From positions 62,001-126,000 of the forward strand of contig JBOGCH010000040.1 of assembly GCA_051656645.1 (NCBI GenBank): a stretch of 64,000 bases of DNA. The letters are read 5' to 3'. A model generated the notes under the pieces. That model was not told the origin of the DNA, searched no databases, and worked only from the letters and a program-made list of their open reading frames with translations. This stretch comes from JBOGCH01 sp051656645. GTDB lineage: Bacteria; Bacteroidota; Bacteroidia; Bacteroidales; Marinifilaceae. Shown here piece by piece: positions 1 through 7,830 of the stretch. Position 1 is the stretch's first letter. Every line of letters starts with the position of its first letter. The translations under genes were made by a program, and so were the position numbers.

Positions 1-2
1 AA

Positions 3-71
3 TCTTTAGACGTGCGCACTGAAGTACACACCTATGGTGGACATAAGGAATTTGTTGATGAATTTCAATAA
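3..71 (+). CDS. 3' end of an unidentified protein gene (partial)
   Basis: The only frame open from the window start on the plus strand runs for 22 codons and ends in TAA at 69-71. The peptide ends in VDEFQ and contains an HTYGGHKEF stretch. This looks like ordinary coding sequence and probably belongs to a gene starting left of the window. I do not recognise the family. The gene converges on the patatin-like gene. No clear terminator hairpin is visible in the 98 bp between them. Confidence 0.4.
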   Translation, partial: SLDVRTEVHTYGGHKEFVDEFQ

Positions 72-169
72 TATATGCAGTTGCATCCTAATATAACCCC
101 TACACAAAACGTTATTGAGCCAAATTACGCGTCTCTGTTTTATGCCATAAACATTAATAAAACGAGTAA

Positions 170-1051
170 CTACTTTCTTCCTGCATACTTGTCAAGAGCC
201 AATTGAGCCGCTCTTCTACCCTGTTCAATAATCTCTTCCGACTTATAAAACTCCAAAATATTATACTCCCTCGGAATATCTATCAAAATATCCGGCTTAT
301 ACAATTGTAAATTCAGCTCTGTAATACGCCGTAGCATAATATCAGATGCTTGTAAAAGCACTGTACTGTAATTACATGAATCATTGTGCTCCTTGCCCGT
401 AAACATATACCCGCGTTCCATCAAAAGCTTCTTCACACGTTGAAAAGGCGAATGATCCGAAACCACCTCAGGCGCTTTCTCCTTCTCTTTTTCACCAATA
501 TGATCTAAAGCACTTAAATCCACCGCCACCACAATATCACCTTCCTCACGTGCCACTCTATTAAGAGGTAACGGATTAGTAACAGCTCCATCCACAAACA
601 ACCTATCTCCTATCTTATAAGGCACAAATAAAGACGGTATGGAGATAGATGCCCTAATAGCATCAAACAAACTACCCTTATCAAAAACAACCTCCTCCCC
701 GGACATAATATCGGTAGCTACTGCTGTAAATTTTATCCTCAATTCCTCTATCGTCATGTCAGGTACCATCCTCTTAATTTCATGCAACACTCTCTCACCC
801 TTTACCACACCATTACGAGCAATAGTAAAATCGACAAGCGAAAACACCTTAAATTTATCCAAATGGCACATCCAGTCCTTGTACACATCCAGCCCTCCTG
901 CGCAATAAATCCCACCAATTAGGGCACCCATCGAAGTCCCGGATACCGATGCTATTTCATATCCCCGTTTCTCCAACTCCTCAATCACTCCTATATGAGC
1001 CACGCCACGAGCTCCTCCACTAGCTAAAACTAAAGCAACCTTCTGTTTCAT
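170..1051 (-). CDS. patatin-like phospholipase (RssA-type)
   Basis: Predicted serine acyl hydrolase of the patatin family acting on membrane or lipid acyl esters. From the chosen start (ATG at 1051) the protein has 293 residues. The oxyanion-hole motif GGARG is at residues 12-16, the nucleophile elbow GTSMG has Ser40, and the catalytic Asp is in the DGA motif (Asp154), so the Ser-Asp dyad is intact. A longer frame reaches 1129, but its extra 26 residues are not patatin-like and the glycine motif normally lies very near the N-terminus, so I start at the internal ATG. There is no signal peptide, so it is probably cytoplasmic like RssA. The physiological substrate is unknown. It stands alone, with a gene-poor region upstream. 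Confidence 0.85.
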   Translation of the reverse strand: MKQKVALVLASGGARGVAHIGVIEELEKRGYEIASVSGTSMGALIGGIYCAGGLDVYKDWMCHLDKFKVFSLVDFTIARNGVVKGERVLHEIKRMVPDMTIEELRIKFTAVATDIMSGEEVVFDKGSLFDAIRASISIPSLFVPYKIGDRLFVDGAVTNPLPLNRVAREEGDIVVAVDLSALDHIGEKEKEKAPEVVSDHSPFQRVKKLLMERGYMFTGKEHNDSCNYSTVLLQASDIMLRRITELNLQLYKPDILIDIPREYNILEFYKSEEIIEQGRRAAQLALDKYAGRK

Positions 1052-1369
1052 CCGTTTATAATTTATTTCTTGATTTTCGTTTATACACATACGTAACAAA
1101 CATTGCATTTGATATAACAAGCCACACATTCACACTCACCACAAACGCCTTCCTCACACTTTGCCCCAACAAAGCGGCATTAGCGTAAAAACACAAATCA
1201 ACACCCATCCCACTTATTTGCATATTCACTACCCATCTGCACCATAACTTCACTGTAAATATAATAAGAAAACACACTCCCCTCATTTCCTCCTACAATA
1301 CTTTACAACACACTACAAATTACATCCGCCACTTAGTCATCACATACCTACAACATCCTCTCGCTATAC

Positions 1370-1577
1370 CCTTCTCCCCGGCCTCCCTTAGGTCTTGCCC
1401 TGGTTGCTCTCTGCTCGCCCTCTGGTTGCTCCCTATCAACTAGGCATTAAGTCCGTATCAAGTTCGTGTTATATTCGAGCCTATAGACTCGAATATAACA
1501 CGAACTTGATACGGACTTAATGCGAACTTAACAGAGCGAGGCCAGAGAGCGACCAGAGCGAGAACAGGGAGAAGGAC
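1370..1577. repeat. very long inverted repeat with a perfect 36-bp core
   Basis: Positions 1444-1479 are the exact reverse complement of 1488-1523, giving a 36-bp perfect stem with an 8-nt spacer. Outside this core the pairing continues imperfectly to about 1370 and 1577, where both flanks are built from recurring short words (variants of GGTTGCTCTCTG and GCTCGCCCTCTGG). The element lies in non-coding DNA upstream of the patatin gene. There is no T-run typical of an intrinsic terminator. A second element of the same design is at 53318-53468. Confidence 0.85.
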
Positions 1578-2377
1578 ACAGCAAAGGTCATAGAGGGATC
1601 TCCGATGCTGCGCAAGAAGTGTTCAGAAATAGACTATCAGATGCTGGACAAAGAATATTAAGCAAATGGTATAATTGAAAAAACAACTAATCAGATAACA
1701 CCACTCTATTTGCGAATGTAGAATAGCAGCATACCAATAACTTCTAACAAGCTCGACTTATTGAGGTGCAAACCGAGTAACTCAGTGAAGGAGATAACCA
1801 ATTACAATGGAGAGCCGATAGATGTACGGTATGTCCGTTGGGTGAATTTTGCGATAACGATTAATCGAGCGATAGATTCGTGTAAAACACAGTATGTCAG
1901 CGTATATGATCAATTTCGTGAGGTCACGAAAATAATTTCATTGGCTAGTGGCTCTCAACGCTCAATACCGGATTTTATGCTCACTAGTTATACCTGCTAT
2001 CACGATTGGAAACTAGAGAACGATTACGAGCTTCCGAGAAACAACTCAGTCAGAATATTTACGAACGTTGTGTGGATGAAAAAGGATTTGGAGGAAAACT
2101 ACTGGACAGGCGAAACATCGCCTTGTAGCAAAAGGTGGAGCTATTGCCGACCATCTTCCTGCTCTATGTATCTAAAATCTAATGCTTTTGTAGTGGTTTG
2201 CCACTACAAAAGCATTAAAAATATCACAACAAACGTCCCGATTTTATTCTGTAAAACGGGTTACCGTCAGTGGTCATCGATTTGAGAAATGGTGCGGATG
2301 TATGCAACAGAAATTCTCATCGCCAAATTGAGACTTATAAGCAAGCTTTTCATCGTTGCTTAACGACATAACTCATC
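1578..2377. other. gene-poor stretch with no confident gene
   Basis: About 800 bp between the long inverted repeat and the end of the biotin operon. A plus-strand frame from a TTG codon at 1761 to 2285 is open for 174 codons but has no ATG near its start and matches nothing I know. In another plus-strand frame, roughly 1995-2170, the translation also looks protein-like but is interrupted by a TAG. This pattern suggests decayed coding DNA. A perfect 16-bp hairpin with a TTTG loop is at 2181-2216. No RNA gene was recognised. Confidence 0.3.
2181..2216. repeat. perfect 16-bp hairpin
   Basis: 2181-2196 pairs exactly with 2201-2216 around a 4-nt loop. It is followed on the plus strand by A residues and on the minus strand by a mixed sequence, so it is not a clear terminator for either strand. 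It lies in the gene-poor region. Confidence 0.6.
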
Positions 2378-2413
2378 TAAATGCCCTTATTTTTCAATAT
2401 TTAAGGGCATTTA
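2378..2413 (-). terminator. probable terminator hairpin of the biotin operon
   Basis: A 12-bp perfect stem (2378-2389 with 2402-2413) and 12-nt loop lie 60 nt beyond the bioC stop codon. There is no long T-run, so intrinsic termination is only probable. Confidence 0.45.
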
Positions 2414-2472
2414 ATCAGCGATCGTAGATAAGACTACATATGCTTTGCTCCTATACATTACTATACACTGGG

Positions 2473-3231
2473 TTAGCGTTTTCTCACCACAAAATATACC
2501 GGTTGGTAGGTTACAGGTAGTTTACCACAAAAGAGGTGTTTGTCGCGGTAGCGTTCTTCGAGAAGTTCAATGCGTCCGCGGGTCCAAATTTCTTTGTCGC
2601 CGTTGCAGCCGTTGACTCCCGTATATTTGATGTGTTTTAAAAGCTCTATGATGGTATCAAAGTATAGGATGTGTTCGGTTTGTTCTGTATGGAGCAACTC
2701 AAAGCGAGTGTCAAACAGTTCGGTCCACTCTTGTTGTGTGCGTTGTTGAAGCATTACTTTATCTAGAACATCGTAAAGCTCTGTCATATTGTTTTCGCCG
2801 AAAGTTGCGATAACCATTATTCCCTCCTCATTTAAGGAGTCGGCAAGTTTGTCTATTACTTCCTGCGGATGGGTAAACCATTGAAATACCGATGAAGATA
2901 CAACAGCATCAAAGGTACATGGCAGGGATAGTGTTTCCATGTCGCCCGGAAGGCAGTTAGAGGGCGCTATATGGAATTTGTTGGCAGTATTATTACATAC
3001 ATCTACAGACAAATCGTTTATGTATAAACTACCATTATCCGTCATTTCTTGCATCTCAGCAGTTAGTAAACCGGTTCCACAGCCTATTTCAAGTATGTGT
3101 TTGGTATTTTCAGTACGGTACTTTTTAAATAAGTAAGCTGTACGTTCTGCAACCATGCGTTGCACACGCGCATGCTCATCATAATTGTTGTAGTTACGGG
3201 AAAATGCCCGTTCAATATTCGCTTTGTTCAT
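2473..3231 (-). CDS. bioC: malonyl-[acyl-carrier protein] O-methyltransferase
   Basis: SAM-dependent methyltransferase that methylates the free carboxyl of malonyl-ACP, so that fatty-acid synthesis can elongate it to pimeloyl-ACP methyl ester for biotin synthesis. The protein has 252 residues. The class I methyltransferase motif LEIGCGTG is at about residues 47-54, followed by an acidic motif (LYINDLS) and the VVSSSVFQWF segment characteristic of BioC. It is the last gene of the bio operon, starting two bases after the bioG stop, so translational coupling is likely. The N-terminus (NKANIERAFSRN...YDEHARVQ) also matches BioC proteins. Confidence 0.93.
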   Translation of the reverse strand: MNKANIERAFSRNYNNYDEHARVQRMVAERTAYLFKKYRTENTKHILEIGCGTGLLTAEMQEMTDNGSLYINDLSVDVCNNTANKFHIAPSNCLPGDMETLSLPCTFDAVVSSSVFQWFTHPQEVIDKLADSLNEEGIMVIATFGENNMTELYDVLDKVMLQQRTQQEWTELFDTRFELLHTEQTEHILYFDTIIELLKHIKYTGVNGCNGDKEIWTRGRIELLEERYRDKHLFCGKLPVTYQPVYFVVRKR

Positions 3232-3233
3232 AG

Positions 3234-3890
3234 TTAATCTATAAGTTCATTCCAATGCGTGTAGGTGTGCCACAAATAGTGTCCACCGGCAGTTTTTATT
3301 ACGTGTGCCGCTTCCTGCGTCTCTGCCCAAGCAAGCAAATTCTTTGTAGGAAATATGGCGTCCTCCTGTGCTACAATTATTTTATCCCATTTTGTGGAAA
3401 TGGCTATACCATTCCATTGCTCTCTAATTGAAGTAAGCTCTTCGCACACATCAATAAGCCCTCTATTAGCAATAAGATGTGACCATTTTTCACATTCGGA
3501 TGGGATGGTAAACATACGTTCCGTAAACAGTTTGCGACCTTTGTCGCTCATTGTACGTTCCGTGAGCAGATACACCCGTTGTGGAATTCCAAAACAGTTA
3601 TCGATGGGGCATGATGTACCATTGATAGCGACACTTCTGTGCGGAGTGAATCCCCACTTTGTTATAGCTTGGGTTGCAGCCCATACACCCATGGACCATG
3701 CCACTAGATATATCTTAGTGTAATGCTTTACATTAGGAGATGTAACCTGCTTAATATCTTTATAGTTATAACACATTAAAATATCGAAATCTCCTTCTAG
3801 GTGGGCAATTACCTTATGGTCCATTCCCCACCCGTTAAAGAAAATAATTACATTTTCATGTCCCTCCTGTTTTATCCACTCCTGTTTCAT
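3234..3890 (-). CDS. bioG: pimeloyl-ACP methyl ester esterase, BioG type
   Basis: Alpha/beta hydrolase of the DUF452/BioG family that removes the methyl group from pimeloyl-ACP methyl ester and so ends the BioC-dependent elongation cycle. The protein has 218 residues. The N-terminal FFNGWGMD motif is typical of BioG, the nucleophile elbow AWSMGVWAA places the catalytic Ser at residue 66, and a C-terminal GGHYLWH supplies the catalytic His. Its start overlaps the bioF stop by one base (TAATG), and bioC follows at once. BioG replaces BioH in many Bacteroidetes, and no BioH gene is seen in the window. Confidence 0.9.
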   Translation of the reverse strand: MKQEWIKQEGHENVIIFFNGWGMDHKVIAHLEGDFDILMCYNYKDIKQVTSPNVKHYTKIYLVAWSMGVWAATQAITKWGFTPHRSVAINGTSCPIDNCFGIPQRVYLLTERTMSDKGRKLFTERMFTIPSECEKWSHLIANRGLIDVCEELTSIREQWNGIAISTKWDKIIVAQEDAIFPTKNLLAWAETQEAAHVIKTAGGHYLWHTYTHWNELID

Positions 3891-5047
3891 TACTCTATGC
3901 AGCGTATCAAGTCAAACAAACAATCATATTCCTCTTGAGGTATTGCCGCATTTAGAGAAAAACGCAATCGGGCTTCGTGTTTAGGAACCGTTGGGTATCT
4001 TACCGGCAGTACAAAAAATCCGTTATCACGGAACAAATTGGACATCTCAATACTGTACTCGTTATTGCCACAAATCATAGGCACAATGTGGGAATCGCCC
4101 CTCGTTTCAAAACCTTTTTCTGTCCAAACCTCACGCAACTGATTGGCTACAGTATCTAGTTTTAGCCGTAGTTCATAGAAATCGGGCATCTTGTTCAGTA
4201 CAAATCTACTCCACGCCACATTGATTGGTGGTAAGCCTGTAGTAAAAATTAGGGAGCGCTGTGTGTTTACCAGATATTCTTTAAACATCTCTGAGCAGAT
4301 TACATAGGCACCTACGGATCCAAACGCTTTTCCAAAGGTTCCTACAATAAAATCAATCTCGCCGATGCAAGCACTCTCTTCACAACATCCTAATCCGTTA
4401 GTTCCTCTCACTCCTACTGCGTGGGCTTCATCAATATACAGAAAACAGTCAAACTCTTTCTTTATCTCACATAACTGCAGTAAATCGGCGGTATCTCCAT
4501 CCATACTGAATATTGATTCGGATACAATAAAAACGTTCTCATAATCGTCTCTATGACGTGTTAATAGAGCACGTAGATTATCATAGTCTGCATGGTGATA
4601 GCGCATCATTGTTGCTTCGCTTAGTCGCATTCCATCAATAATACTGGCATGTACCAATTTGTCGGCAATTATTAAATCCTTTTTGGATGCTACTGCAGGC
4701 AGTATGCCAATATTGGCATGATAGCCCGAATTAAATACCAATGCTGCTTCTCTATCGTACATGGTTGCCAAGTCGTTCTCCAAAAAAGCATATTGTTCAT
4801 GATTTCCCGAAAGTAAGCGAGAGGATGCTGCACTATAAGCCAATGAATTAACATCTACCTCCTGAGCAAATTCCTGCACCATACGTGGATTTGAGGCTAT
4901 CCCCAAATAATCGTTCGAACACAAATTCAACATTTCGTTTCCATCGGCATTAATTAAAAAGCCATTGAACTCCATATCGCGCAAGAAACGATAGTTTCCT
5001 GCCTGTTTAATTTTTTCTAGTTTATCTAAATATCTTTCTACTCCCAT
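3890..5047 (-). CDS. bioF: 8-amino-7-oxononanoate synthase
   Basis: PLP-dependent alpha-oxoamine synthase that condenses pimeloyl-ACP with L-alanine to give 8-amino-7-oxononanoate. The protein has 385 residues, normal for the family. The PLP-binding lysine is Lys240 in VGTFGKAFGS, the IDEAHAVG motif at about 205-212 binds the pyridine ring, and NDYLG lies near residue 45. It starts three bases after the bioA stop and overlaps bioG by one base, so it sits in the middle of a tightly coupled operon. Confidence 0.95.
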   Translation of the reverse strand: MGVERYLDKLEKIKQAGNYRFLRDMEFNGFLINADGNEMLNLCSNDYLGIASNPRMVQEFAQEVDVNSLAYSAASSRLLSGNHEQYAFLENDLATMYDREAALVFNSGYHANIGILPAVASKKDLIIADKLVHASIIDGMRLSEATMMRYHHADYDNLRALLTRHRDDYENVFIVSESIFSMDGDTADLLQLCEIKKEFDCFLYIDEAHAVGVRGTNGLGCCEESACIGEIDFIVGTFGKAFGSVGAYVICSEMFKEYLVNTQRSLIFTTGLPPINVAWSRFVLNKMPDFYELRLKLDTVANQLREVWTEKGFETRGDSHIVPMICGNNEYSIEMSNLFRDNGFFVLPVRYPTVPKHEARLRFSLNAAIPQEEYDCLFDLIRCIE

Positions 5048-5050
5048 AGA

Positions 5051-6334
5051 CTAACCAATAGTTTTAATCACATTAATCATTCCTGTAAGCAATTGTTCTA
5101 ACTCATTATCAGTGATAATGTAAGGAGGCATAACGTATACTAATTTTCCAAACGGGCGTATCCATACTCCTTCTTTTACAAATTGCGCTTGCAAGATAGC
5201 CATATTTACCGGTTTCTTCATCTCTACAACGCCAATTGCACCAAGAATTCTGACATCTTCCACCGTTTCAAGCGTTCTAAGCGGTTCTAAACGTTCCTTG
5301 AGTCTTTGTTCTATATTGCCAATAACGGCTGGAAGATTATAGCTTTTTATTAGTTTTAATGATGCTACCGCCGCACTACAGGCTAACGGATTCCCCATAA
5401 ATGTAGGTCCATGCATAAATACATATGGATTCTCAGCACAAACCGTAGTTGCCACTTTTGCCGTTGTCAATGTGGCTGCAAAACTCATATAACCTCCTGT
5501 AATTGCTTTCCCAATGCACATAATATCCGGAACGATATTGGCATGGTCTACGCCCCACATCTTACCGGTACGTCCAAATCCGGTAGCAATCTCATCGCAA
5601 ATAAGGAGTATATCATGCTCATTGCATAATGCTCTGACCTTTCGTAAATAATCTGGCGAATAAAACCACATACCGCCAGCTCCTTGTACTACTGGTTCCA
5701 GTATTATTGCAGCTATTTGTTCCTTATGTTCCAGTATTGCGGTTTTCATTGCCGCTATATGTTCTTGTCCACAGGGTTGGTTATACCTACAATTGGGTTG
5801 CTCAACAAAGATATGTTTAGGTAACGCTCCACTAAAGATGGAATGCATTCCGGTAACAGGGTCACATACTGACATTGCGTTCCATGTGTCCCCATGATAA
5901 CCGCTGCGGACGGTGAGAAAACGATATTTACCTCTCTCTCCACGGGCATGCCAATACTGTATAGCCATTTTCATGGCTACCTCAACAGCCACGGATCCGG
6001 AATCACAGTAAAAAAACTTTTCTATCCCCACAGGCACTAACGACAACAGTTCTTGAGCCAACTCCACTGCCGGCTTATGTGTAAAGCCGCCAAACATGAC
6101 GTGACTCATTTGGTGCAATTGTTGCTCAATAGCATGGTTTATTAGCGGATGGTTATATCCATGAACTGCGCACCACCATGAGGACATACCGTCAATTAAC
6201 TTTGTGCCATCTTCTAATTCGATAGTTACGCCAGATGCTTTTTTTACCGGATATACGGGAAGCGGATCAATTGTCGAGGTATAGGGATGCCATAGATGAT
6301 CCCTATCTATACTTAGTAATTGTTGGGTATCCAT
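5051..6334 (-). CDS. bioA: adenosylmethionine-8-amino-7-oxononanoate aminotransferase
   Basis: PLP-dependent class III aminotransferase converting 8-amino-7-oxononanoate to 7,8-diaminopelargonate with S-adenosylmethionine as amino donor. The protein has 427 residues. It has the BioA signatures RDHLWHPYTS at the N-terminus and DGMSSWWCAVHGY at about 48-60, the catalytic Lys276 in CIGKAITGGY, and ICDEIATGFGRTG upstream of it. The ATG follows the bioB stop codon directly (TAAATG). The fused BioA-BioD form known from some organisms is excluded: the protein ends at normal BioA length. Confidence 0.95.
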   Translation of the reverse strand: MDTQQLLSIDRDHLWHPYTSTIDPLPVYPVKKASGVTIELEDGTKLIDGMSSWWCAVHGYNHPLINHAIEQQLHQMSHVMFGGFTHKPAVELAQELLSLVPVGIEKFFYCDSGSVAVEVAMKMAIQYWHARGERGKYRFLTVRSGYHGDTWNAMSVCDPVTGMHSIFSGALPKHIFVEQPNCRYNQPCGQEHIAAMKTAILEHKEQIAAIILEPVVQGAGGMWFYSPDYLRKVRALCNEHDILLICDEIATGFGRTGKMWGVDHANIVPDIMCIGKAITGGYMSFAATLTTAKVATTVCAENPYVFMHGPTFMGNPLACSAAVASLKLIKSYNLPAVIGNIEQRLKERLEPLRTLETVEDVRILGAIGVVEMKKPVNMAILQAQFVKEGVWIRPFGKLVYVMPPYIITDNELEQLLTGMINVIKTIG

Positions 6335-7306
6335 TTACTTATCCTCCTTAGTTATAAAATTCAACTCTTGAATCATTTGCATATCCTGTGCTACGTCCGA
6401 TCCGATTGTGGTAAGCAAATCGCCAACTATGGCTGCATTTACACCGCTCTGTATGGCTTTGCGCTCAATGTGCTTTATTAATTTTCGGCCACCCGCAAAA
6501 CGGATATATGCATCGGGGTTTACTAAACGATAGCATACCACAGCTTGCAGGATCTCCTCATCGGTTAAGGGAGCTTGCCCTTCAAGAGGAGTTCCTTTTA
6601 TTGGCGATAGTACATTTAATGGTATAGATTTTATGCCTAAGTCGCGCAGGACAAACGCTAAGTCTATACGATCCTCAAGTGTCTCTCCCATGCCAATTAT
6701 TCCGCCGGAACATACGTCCATGCCCAATTCTTGCGCTGCGCGAATAGTATTTATCTTTTGTTCCTGTGTATGGGTGGTACAGAGTGTTGCAAAGAAACGA
6801 GGAGAACTTTCCAGATTACAGTGATAACGCTCAATACCATTATCCTTTAACTTTTGAAGTTGTTCCTTATTAAGCAAACCCATAGAAGCACAGAGACGAA
6901 TGGGATATTTATTCTTTATGGTGCGTGCATACCCACACAGTGTGTCAATATGTCCGTTAGTTAGCGCCTTTCCACTAGTAACAAAGGAGAACTTATTTAC
7001 CCCATATTTGGCATTAACTCCAGCCATTTCAAGGCATTTTTCTTCCGAAATTAACTCATAATCCTGTGCATCGGTTTTATAGTGCACAGACTGGGCACAC
7101 CATTTACAATCCTCACTACATCGTCCGGAGCGCGCGTTGACAATTGAGCAGGTATCAAAATAACTGCCCATTAAATTATCACGTATTTCACCGCTCAAAG
7201 TACATAATTCATCTAACGATACTGTATTAAGCAAATTATATAATTCGCTTTTATTTAGAGCATAACCGCTCACTATTTGTTGTTTTACTTCACTTAAACT
7301 TTTCAT
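6335..7306 (-). CDS. bioB: biotin synthase (radical SAM)
   Basis: Inserts sulfur into dethiobiotin to form biotin. The protein has 323 residues. The radical-SAM cysteine triad is Cys63, Cys67 and Cys70 in SGRCSEDCKWCAQS. YHCNLESS, CSGGIIGMGE and the C-terminal IRFAGGRK segments are all BioB hallmarks. It heads the bio operon on the minus strand. Its start codon lies only 12 nt after the T-run of an intrinsic terminator, leaving almost no room for a separate promoter, so expression probably depends on read-through or on a promoter inside the preceding small gene. Confidence 0.96.
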   Translation of the reverse strand: MKSLSEVKQQIVSGYALNKSELYNLLNTVSLDELCTLSGEIRDNLMGSYFDTCSIVNARSGRCSEDCKWCAQSVHYKTDAQDYELISEEKCLEMAGVNAKYGVNKFSFVTSGKALTNGHIDTLCGYARTIKNKYPIRLCASMGLLNKEQLQKLKDNGIERYHCNLESSPRFFATLCTTHTQEQKINTIRAAQELGMDVCSGGIIGMGETLEDRIDLAFVLRDLGIKSIPLNVLSPIKGTPLEGQAPLTDEEILQAVVCYRLVNPDAYIRFAGGRKLIKHIERKAIQSGVNAAIVGDLLTTIGSDVAQDMQMIQELNFITKEDK

Positions 7307-7318
7307 ATCTACTTATAT

Positions 7319-7361
7319 AAAAAAACGGAGCCATATCCCTTATGGGATCAATGGCTCCGTT
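7319..7361 (-). terminator. intrinsic terminator/attenuator directly before bioB
   Basis: On the minus strand an 11-bp stem (7351-7361 with 7324-7334) contains an inner stem and is followed by seven T residues ending at 7319. The stop codon of the upstream small gene lies in the apical part of the hairpin, and the bioB ATG is 12 nt past the T-run. This placement suggests attenuation of the biotin operon rather than simple separation. Confidence 0.8.
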
Positions 7362-7648
7362 CTATATTTTAATACTATGGAATATAACACACCTGTAGCT
7401 GTAGCAATACTACCAAAGAACAACGCAATGCGCTGACCACGGTTTTTAGCTAACTCACGCGTACAAGCACTATCATTATTAATGATAACACCTTGTTTCG
7501 CTGCTTTTAAGAATGCAGATTGACACATGCGCAGTGCTAGACTCGTAATTCGCACCTGCTTACCTATAGCGGCAAACAGAGCGTAGTTTTTACGACTCCA
7601 ACGTGCAAAATGCACAACATGTTTATATTTGCTTTCAATGCGATTCAT
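7340..7648 (-). CDS. small protein with a C-terminal membrane segment, unknown function
   Basis: Small basic protein of 102 residues from the ATG at 7648; a frame extension to 7690 adds only a lysine/phenylalanine-rich leader without coding character. The N-terminal half contains KHVVHFARWSRKNYALFAA, and the C-terminal part (ALFFGSIATATGVLYSIV) is a likely single transmembrane segment. I do not recognise a family. Its last codons and stop lie inside the hairpin of the terminator in front of bioB. A ribosome reaching the stop would cover the hairpin, so translation of this gene could affect read-through into the biotin operon. Confidence 0.6.
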   Translation of the reverse strand: MNRIESKYKHVVHFARWSRKNYALFAAIGKQVRITSLALRMCQSAFLKAAKQGVIINNDSACTRELAKNRGQRIALFFGSIATATGVLYSIVLKYRTEPLIP

Positions 7649-7720
7649 TCTCTCTGCAAACTTACACTTTTTTACAAAATAAAAATACAATCGGCCCTTT
7701 TTAATACTTTCTTGACACTA

Positions 7721-7822
7721 TGCTTTTATAACATACGCACCCTCTCAATGCTCCTTGGACTACTTTAAAGGTGATGCAAGCGGATTAAGGGGGTGCGTAA
7801 AGCAATAAGTTTTATAAAAGCA
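7721..7822. repeat. nested inverted repeat downstream of the S41 peptidase gene
   Basis: Two nested stems: 7721-7731 pairs exactly with 7812-7822 (11 bp), and 7734-7742 pairs with 7791-7799 (9 bp), with a 48-nt loop. It lies between the stop of the S41 peptidase gene and the start of the small gene upstream of bioB. It could be an mRNA 3' structure or a leader of the small gene; there is no clean T-run. Confidence 0.5.
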
Positions 7823-7830
7823 AAAGGTAT

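Noticed and set aside
1056..1286. Minus-strand frame of 76 codons overlapping the patatin gene's upstream end
   Set aside because: Low-complexity, no family, overlaps the alternative patatin N-terminus and is in AT-rich non-coding DNA; most likely chance.
1588..1677. Short plus-strand frame ending SKWYN after the giant hairpin
   Set aside because: It is protein-like for about 28 codons but has no start codon and runs into the repeat; too short to support.
1761..2285. 174-codon plus-strand frame
   Set aside because: Begins with TTG, no ribosome site, no recognised family, and the last third looks out of frame relative to a better frame; reported only as possible decayed DNA.
7319..7361. BirA-type operator for the biotin operon
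   Set aside because: The palindrome has neither the TTGTAAACC half-sites nor the spacing; its T-run marks it as a terminator.
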